Below are positions 18,987-24,159 of a stretch of DNA of 24,159 nucleotides, one piece after another. How positions within the stretch are numbered: position 1 is the stretch's first letter; every line of letters begins with the position of its first letter. The notes under the pieces were generated by a model. It was not told the DNA's origin. It saw only the letters and a program-made list of their open reading frames with translations, and searched no databases. The translations under genes and the position numbers were made by a program. Source of the stretch: a virus; the IMG/VR virus record IMGVR_UViG_3300022200_003336, positions 1 to 24,159 of that record; one strand, given 5' to 3'.

Positions 18987-21160
18987 GCGCAAGACTATTT
19001 GTAGAAGGATACGAGGCGGATACCCTTGGTGATATCGATGTAGAATTCACCTTTTCGGTTGCGGATATCAGCGACATCGAGAGAAGGAATACTAGCTTTT
19101 CCAAAACCTTAACCCTGCCAAGCACCTCAAGGAATCAGCAGCTATTCGGGAACATCTTTGACATCTCGGTTTCAAATACGATTATAGCTGGAGCCAACAT
19201 CGGGCAAAACTTTAACCCGGCGAAACAGGCGAAGGCGCAAATCTTCTTGGATAACGTCAAGATATTTGACGGGGTTTTAAGGATGTCTAAGATCAACAAC
19301 AAAGAAGGGGATATACTTTACGAGGTTAACATGTTTGGACGGCTTAGAGACATCCTAGATGCCCTTGGTGACCTTACCTTGGCTGACCTTGACTTTGATG
19401 ATTACGATCACACTTGGAATCAGGGAAGCATAGAAGGTAGTTGGGCACGAACCGAGTGGGTGGAGGGAGCGCAAAACTATGTTTACCCATTGGTGGATTA
19501 CGGCTACTCAGTCAATAACATAAACTACCCGATTAAAAACTTCAAGCCTGCGGTATTTATCACCGAGATCCTAAAAAGGATTTTTGACGAAGCGGGATTT
19601 ATAATTCAGGCCGACATTTTCGAATCCTTCTTCTTTAGAAAGTTGATTTTATTGACTGCCGAAAAAACGATTACAAGAGAGGTGGCAAATTTGCTGGATC
19701 AAAGGACTGACCTTTTTCAAACAAGCATAACCACTCAGCCTAGCTTTACTCACTTTATGACCTTCCAAAGTGTGGAGGCGGTAAACTTTACAATCAACGC
19801 AGGACGAACTAGGTTTACATACAACAAAACTCAGCCGTTAACCACCGGTTTAAATTTCAATGCGAGTATAAGCTACAGTTCCCTAGCAACATTTACCAAG
19901 AACACTTGGACGGTAAGAATACTCAAGAACGGATCTCAAATTTTATCCGATACCGAGACCGTGACCATAGTTCCTTTGGGTGGTACCTTTACTTGGAATG
20001 TAGAAATAAGCGCAGGGATTAATCTAGTATTTGATGACTACTTTGAAGTTCAGTTGGTAGGTCAAGCCGTAGGTGGTGCAGGCTATAATTTGAACATTCA
20101 AAACCAGCTAACAATCGCTCCAAGTGGTCCGCTTAAGATAGGAAGCACGGTACCTACTGCGATTGATGTAGTGGAAGGGGACACAATGAAGATCGGGTTT
20201 ACTATGCCAAAGTCAATGAAGCAGAGGGACTTTCTAAAGTCGATCATATCGATGTATAATTTGTACATCACTCAAGATCGCTTGCAGACAAACGTATTGG
20301 AGATCATCCCTTATAACGAGTTTTTCCAAGCGTTTAAAAATGAGGCTTTAGATTGGAGCGATAAATTAGACGTGAGTCAAGAAATAACCATTACACCTTT
20401 GAGCGAGCTGAGTGCAAAGGAATACCGCTTAATGTTTGACGATGATCAGGACTACTGGAGCCAAAGCTACAAGACCAAATTCAATAAAGGGTACGGAGAA
20501 AGCCGTACAATAATCGACAACGATTTTATCCTTGACACTAAATCTGTTAAGGTAGTATTTGCTCCTCCTGTAATGCGGGAAGAGGTAGCGAGTAGGGTAA
20601 TGGTTCACCTATACAAGGTCGAGAATAATGTAAAGATTCCCGATAACTTCAAGCCTCGGGTGGTCTTCTTTTCACCGGGAACTCCTTCGACTACCAGCTG
20701 GGAGATTCAGTACGCTGCGGGCCCGGTAACTTACAACACTTACCCCTATGCAGGCCACATTAATAACTTGACAGATCCTGTCTTTGATCAGCTATTTAGT
20801 TACCCGGAGGAGGTGTACTTTTCGATAGGATTGTACCCACAAAGTACTAACCTTTACACCACATATTACGAGCAGTTGATTGACTCGATAGGAGATCGAA
20901 ATAGCAGGCTTTTGGAAGGGTATTTTTACTTAACTCCAACCGATATTTCTAACCTTGACTTCCGGAAGATTATCAAGGTTGGTAATCACTTCTTTCAGCT
21001 TCAGAAGGTAGACAAGTACAACCCGATCGCAAACGGATTAAGCTACGTAGCACTATTCAAGATACTTGGAGAATTGCAGCCTGAGGACTACGATTACATC
21101 CTTTTGGAGAACGATGCATTTATGCTACAAGAAAACGGGGTTAACAAGTTTTATATTTAA
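18983..21160 (+). CDS. large tail-tip/baseplate-like structural protein (725 aa)
   Basis: The N-terminal part (SARLFVEGYEADTLGDIDVE, then RRNTSFSKTLTLPSTSRNQQ, about 36-55) matches my memory of large virion proteins of Bacteroidota phages that begin with an FEVxGY-like strand and a TKTIxLPxTxxN segment. A beta-sandwich region (about 250-380) and a C-terminal part with FYLTPTDISNLDFRKIIKVG (about 642-661) follow. It probably forms the tail hub or baseplate that carries the fibre encoded next. Confidence 0.68.
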   Translation: MSARLFVEGYEADTLGDIDVEFTFSVADISDIERRNTSFSKTLTLPSTSRNQQLFGNIFDISVSNTIIAGANIGQNFNPAKQAKAQIFLDNVKIFDGVLRMSKINNKEGDILYEVNMFGRLRDILDALGDLTLADLDFDDYDHTWNQGSIEGSWARTEWVEGAQNYVYPLVDYGYSVNNINYPIKNFKPAVFITEILKRIFDEAGFIIQADIFESFFFRKLILLTAEKTITREVANLLDQRTDLFQTSITTQPSFTHFMTFQSVEAVNFTINAGRTRFTYNKTQPLTTGLNFNASISYSSLATFTKNTWTVRILKNGSQILSDTETVTIVPLGGTFTWNVEISAGINLVFDDYFEVQLVGQAVGGAGYNLNIQNQLTIAPSGPLKIGSTVPTAIDVVEGDTMKIGFTMPKSMKQRDFLKSIISMYNLYITQDRLQTNVLEIIPYNEFFQAFKNEALDWSDKLDVSQEITITPLSELSAKEYRLMFDDDQDYWSQSYKTKFNKGYGESRTIIDNDFILDTKSVKVVFAPPVMREEVASRVMVHLYKVENNVKIPDNFKPRVVFFSPGTPSTTSWEIQYAAGPVTYNTYPYAGHINNLTDPVFDQLFSYPEEVYFSIGLYPQSTNLYTTYYEQLIDSIGDRNSRLLEGYFYLTPTDISNLDFRKIIKVGNHFFQLQKVDKYNPIANGLSYVALFKILGELQPEDYDYILLENDAFMLQENGVNKFYI

Positions 21161-21165
21161 GAATT

Positions 21166-23487
21166 ATGGCAGACAAGAGGATTAGTCAATTAGTAGATCG
21201 GGGCACAGTTGCAAACAATGACGTGGTGCCAATCGTAGTAAGCGGAGCAACCACAACCAATAAGGCAACGATCTCGAGTATTCAAACATTCATGCAAGGA
21301 AACCTTGATTTGGGTGTTACTTCGGTCGGTATTACTTTGGGAAGTAGTGGCACGGATGTAAGTGTAAGCGGTTCACCAATCACTAGTTCGGGAAACATAA
21401 CTATAAACCTACCTACTGCAAGTGCTACCAATCGGGGACTATTGTCTGCTGCTGATTGGACAACTTTCAATTCAAAGCAGCAAGCAATCACCTTAACTAC
21501 TACGGGCACAAGTGGTGCTGCTACCCTAGTAAGTGGGACTTTGAATATTCCAAATTATAGCACAGACCTAAGTGGATATGTAACCCTAGGAACTGACCAA
21601 ACAATCACGGCACAGAAGACCTTCACCACTTCGGGAAGTTCGGATACGATGATTATTTCTCACGGCAGTGGTAGTGGGTTTGCCTTGGATGTTTTGAAGG
21701 CAGGGAATGGTGAAGCTATTCGAGTGACAAAGACAAGCGGAAGCGGTAATGCAGTGACCATTTCGGGCGGTAATTTTGAAGCGGGAACAATCGTAAAAAC
21801 AGGCGGAACTTCTAGTCAGTTCTTGAAGGCTGATGGTAGTATAGATTCTAATACCTACCTAACTACAGGAAGTGCTACTTCTACCTATGTGCCTTATTCA
21901 GGTGCTGCTGCTAGTGTTAATCTAGGGGTATATAGTATCACTGCAAATGCAATAAATTCAGCAGGTTCAGGGTCTACTGCGGGGCAGATTAATTTGAGAA
22001 GTGATGCCTTTTTCAGTTTGGTAAATGGTTATGGAAGTATAGCTTCAGGCACTACCAATCAATTCAATTTATATCAGACTACAGGAGCAGGTGTTTTTCG
22101 AGGTGCAATTTTAAGTTTGAACAGCATCACTCCATCAGCTACAAGAACCTTCACTTTCCCTGATGCTTCAGGAACTTTGGCTTTAAGCACTGACCTAGGT
22201 GCATACCTTCCTTTGACAGGCGGAACTTTAACAGGTGCTTTGAACGGGACTAGTGCTAGTTTTACGGGGGCTTTAATTGTTTCAAATAATGCTATCACTC
22301 AAGATGGAACAAGACCAATTATAACACTACAACAAAGTGGAAATACAAAAGTATTTTTAGGTGTAAGTAGTGGTGCGAGTGACTTAGTTACAGGAGATTC
22401 TTCAGGGGATGCAGTATTTAGAAAGCCTGCGTCTAGCGGTGCTTTTAGATTTTCAGTTGATGGAGGTAGCAGCTCAGCCTTAACAATTGCCTCCACAGGA
22501 GCAGCGACCTTCAGCAGTAGTGTGACTTCATCACTTGGAAGCGTAGGTGCAAACTTCAATAGCAATGCGGGGACAACAGGTTCAGTAAATGCTTACCGAG
22601 TAAGTCATACATCGGGCATTGGTTCTTTTGGTTTAGAGGCAAATGCAGGAGGAGATTTGATGATTGGAGGTTTGGCAAATGCTACCTTATTGCAATCGGT
22701 ATCAAATACTCCTTTGCAGTTAGGAACTAATCAAACGGCAAGATTAACAATCCTAGCAAACGGCAATGTAGGCATAGGCACTGCTTCGCCAACAAATCCA
22801 CTTCATGTAGAAACTACGGGTGCTGATTTAGGAATTCAGATTTACAGGAATGTAAGTTTTGATTTCGGTTCTGCTCCATTATTTCTAAGCCACAAATCTA
22901 CGGCAGGTGTTATCAATACAGTTAATATTGAAGCCATGGGTATGGGTGCAATGTTATTTAGAACGGGTGCAACAGGGTTAGCTACTTTTGGAACCGAACG
23001 AATGCGCATCACTTCGGATGGCTACGCTAGGCTTTCATCTAGTTCAGGGGGCATCCAATTTAACGGAGACACGGCAGCAGCTAATGCTTTGGATGATTAT
23101 GAGGAGGGTACTTGGACGCCTACCCTACCAAATGGAGGAACACTAGCTGTTGTAAATGCTAGGTATGTAAAAATAGGTCAAAAAGTGACCGTTTCATTGT
23201 ATGTGAATTTGGTAAACCCTACAAATAATTCTTCAGAATTTAGAATTGGTGGTCTACCTTTTGCAAGTACATATAGCAGTCCAAGTTTATATTACGGGGG
23301 GTCTTTTGGATATATGGGAAATGGTAATTTAAGTACTTATTTACCAATTACGGGGTCAAGTTTTACTCATATATATTTTCATGCTAATAATGGTACAGGC
23401 GCAATTAAAACCAATGCAAACTACATAACAGATGCAGGTGCTAATGGAGATATTATTTTAACCATAACATATTTTGCAGCTTCTTAA
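21166..23487 (+). CDS. tail fibre / receptor-binding protein (773 aa)
   Basis: The start (MADKRISQLVDRGTVANNDV) is the usual attachment end of Bacteroidota fibres. The shaft is Gly/Ser/Thr-rich with YLPLTGGTLTGALNGTSA (near 345-362) and NGNVGIGTASPTNPLHV (about 531-547), both common fibre motifs. DDYEEGTWTPTLPNGG (near 642-657) opens a C-terminal domain of about 120 residues (YVKIGQKVTVSLYVNL) likely to bind the host surface. No intramolecular chaperone is visible at the end. The tip region is more AT-rich than the shaft, which suggests exchange. Confidence 0.87.
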   Translation: MADKRISQLVDRGTVANNDVVPIVVSGATTTNKATISSIQTFMQGNLDLGVTSVGITLGSSGTDVSVSGSPITSSGNITINLPTASATNRGLLSAADWTTFNSKQQAITLTTTGTSGAATLVSGTLNIPNYSTDLSGYVTLGTDQTITAQKTFTTSGSSDTMIISHGSGSGFALDVLKAGNGEAIRVTKTSGSGNAVTISGGNFEAGTIVKTGGTSSQFLKADGSIDSNTYLTTGSATSTYVPYSGAAASVNLGVYSITANAINSAGSGSTAGQINLRSDAFFSLVNGYGSIASGTTNQFNLYQTTGAGVFRGAILSLNSITPSATRTFTFPDASGTLALSTDLGAYLPLTGGTLTGALNGTSASFTGALIVSNNAITQDGTRPIITLQQSGNTKVFLGVSSGASDLVTGDSSGDAVFRKPASSGAFRFSVDGGSSSALTIASTGAATFSSSVTSSLGSVGANFNSNAGTTGSVNAYRVSHTSGIGSFGLEANAGGDLMIGGLANATLLQSVSNTPLQLGTNQTARLTILANGNVGIGTASPTNPLHVETTGADLGIQIYRNVSFDFGSAPLFLSHKSTAGVINTVNIEAMGMGAMLFRTGATGLATFGTERMRITSDGYARLSSSSGGIQFNGDTAAANALDDYEEGTWTPTLPNGGTLAVVNARYVKIGQKVTVSLYVNLVNPTNNSSEFRIGGLPFASTYSSPSLYYGGSFGYMGNGNLSTYLPITGSSFTHIYFHANNGTGAIKTNANYITDAGANGDIILTITYFAAS

Positions 23488-23502
23488 TAAAATATAAAAA
23501 AA

Positions 23503-23769
23503 ATGGCTTTAACAGAAAAAACAATCGTAGACAAAATAGAGGTACTTGAAAGCAATAGTATTCAAGTAAGGACTGCAAATGTAATTGAAAAGGATGGGGT
23601 AGAAATTAGCCGAACTTTTCATCGCCATGTAGTTAATCCTAGCAATGACATAAGCGGAGAAGATGCAAAGGTGCAGGCTATAGCTTCTGCTATTTGGACT
23701 GAAGAAATTATTCAAGCATATTTAGAATCACAAAACCAAAACCAAATACAAGATGAAAGTAACGCTTAA
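23503..23769 (+). CDS. small tail-module protein (88 aa)
   Basis: The protein has two strands (VDKIEVLESNSIQVRTANVI and GVEISRTFHRHVVNPSND) and a helical C-terminal part (AKVQAIASAIWTEEIIQAYL) with a Gln/Asn tail. Proteins like this commonly follow tail fibres in Bacteroidota phages, perhaps as fibre-associated proteins or chaperones; this is inferred from position. Its last codons (QNQNQIQ) also make the A/C-rich leader of the next gene. Confidence 0.65.
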   Translation: MALTEKTIVDKIEVLESNSIQVRTANVIEKDGVEISRTFHRHVVNPSNDISGEDAKVQAIASAIWTEEIIQAYLESQNQNQIQDESNA

Positions 23770-23893
23770 CGAGGAACAAATCAAAATGCTAGAAGCATGG
23801 GCGCAAGAGTTGCCTACAAAGTACGGGATGTCCTTCATCCAATTCCTAGCGGCACAAGTGCAGGAGCAGAACCCGAAGGAAGAAGCAGAATAG
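23753..23893 (+). CDS. small protein (46 aa) in the tail module
   Basis: ATG 23753 overlaps the previous gene by 17 bases and opens a 46-codon frame: MKVTLNEEQIKMLEAWAQEL, then PTKYGMSFIQFLAAQVQEQN and an acidic end. It looks like two helices. The A/C-rich leader directly upstream and the lack of another frame over 23770-23890 support it. Function unknown; a chaperone for fibre or tape measure is possible. Confidence 0.62.
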   Translation: MKVTLNEEQIKMLEAWAQELPTKYGMSFIQFLAAQVQEQNPKEEAE

Positions 23894-23898
23894 TAAAT

Positions 23899-23918
23899 GG
23901 GGAATCAATCGATTCCCC
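23899..23918 (+). terminator. hairpin before the tape-measure-like gene
   Basis: GGGGAATC (23899-23906) pairs perfectly with GATTCCCC (23911-23918) around AATC. It is followed by TAAATTTTAAAA rather than a full T-run, so it is either a weak terminator or an RNA element controlling the next gene, which starts 22 bases later. Confidence 0.5.
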
Positions 23919-23939
23919 TAAATTTTAAAACTTACACCA

Positions 23940-24159
23940 ATGGCTGAAGAAAACAAAATTATTTTAGATGCAGATGTCAAACCCTTACAAATACAGCTAA
24001 AGGAAGCTACAGACGCACTGCTAATTGCAAGGGCAAGATTCGGTGAATTAAGTGATGAGGCTATTCAGGCTGCTCAAAATCTCGCAGGCATTAAAGATGA
24101 AATTAATGGTGCAAATGAGGCTGTGGCATTATTTGATCCAGGTAATACCTTTGGTGCAT
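23940..24159 (+). CDS. tape-measure-like tail protein, 5' end only
   Basis: The frame begins MAEENKIILDADVKPLQIQL and continues as a coiled-coil-like helix (ARARFGELSDEAIQAAQNLA, then GIKDEINGANEAVALFDPGN) to the window edge without a stop. A short strand DADVKPL followed by long helices is typical of the N-terminus of phage tape measure proteins, which set tail length. Only 73 residues are visible, so length and membrane segments cannot be checked. Confidence 0.55.
   Translation, partial: MAEENKIILDADVKPLQIQLKEATDALLIARARFGELSDEAIQAAQNLAGIKDEINGANEAVALFDPGNTFGA

Noticed and set aside
22074-22565. Minus-strand frames inside the tail fibre
   Set aside because: Repetitive low-complexity fibre DNA leaves long open antisense frames by chance.

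Overview
The window reads as part of a tailed double-stranded DNA phage (or a phage-derived contig) infecting a member of the Bacteroidota. This rests on protein families common in phages of that phylum (a protein resembling DUF6291, Gp157, ERF, a ParB-type protein ahead of the terminase genes, and a tail fibre with a GTWTP motif), on promoters of the form TTG-N19-TAnnTTTG, and on A/C-rich rather than Shine-Dalgarno leaders. Every convincing gene is on the + strand. Genes are tightly packed, mostly with ATGA or 1-30 base overlaps. No integrase, tRNA, rRNA, CRISPR array or insertion sequence was seen, so there is no sign of lysogeny here. LAYOUT. (1) 1-3349, late/lysis block: end of an unidentified gene, a tail-completion-like protein, a small membrane protein, a tiny basic protein, a zinc amidase endolysin, a holin-like protein, a calcineurin-like phosphoesterase, an anchored protein that could be a spanin, and small unknowns. 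(2) 3350-3743, a 394-base gene-free region with paired repeats, palindromes, a possible terminator and an early promoter. (3) 3744-9026, early/replication block: ERF annealing protein, Gp157-like protein, several tiny proteins and small HTH proteins, two more copies of the same promoter type, a structured RNA ending in a terminator just before a DUF6291-like gene, and a RusA resolvase. (4) 9102-11859: Xre-type HTH protein, sigma-like factor, membrane protein, SSB-like protein with a DLPF tip, HNH protein and ParB-like protein. (5) 11859-14942, the highlight: an AT-rich cassette of five overlapping genes encoding a class II glutamine amidotransferase, a GNAT acetyltransferase, a probable amino acid:DNA transferase (alpha-glutamyl/putrescinyl thymine pyrophosphorylase-like), a P-loop kinase resembling 5-hydroxymethyl-dU DNA kinases, and a TET/JBP-type 2-oxoglutarate/Fe(II) dioxygenase. 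(6) 14961-16443, small and large terminase subunits. (7) 16476-24159, tail block: a gene with a T9 slippery tract and a -1 continuation, a tail-completion protein, two large tail proteins, a tail fibre, small accessory proteins and the start of a tape-measure-like protein. HOW IT MAY WORK. The most economical reading of the cassette is post-replicative DNA hypermodification. The TET/JBP enzyme would hydroxylate thymine in DNA to 5-hydroxymethyl-dU, the kinase would phosphorylate it, the transferase would replace the phosphate with an amino compound, and the GNAT and amidotransferase would tailor or supply that group, before the adjacent terminase packages the DNA. Neither a DNA cytosine methyltransferase nor a dUMP hydroxymethylase is seen in the window, which points to thymine as the substrate and to a TET-first route. 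The second main point is a ~90-nt RNA at about 7138-7231 with its own promoter and terminator. Its first and last hairpin loops are complementary over 7 bases, and the last loop is also complementary to the start-codon region of the next gene. Functions are inferred from motif recognition by eye; no database search was run.
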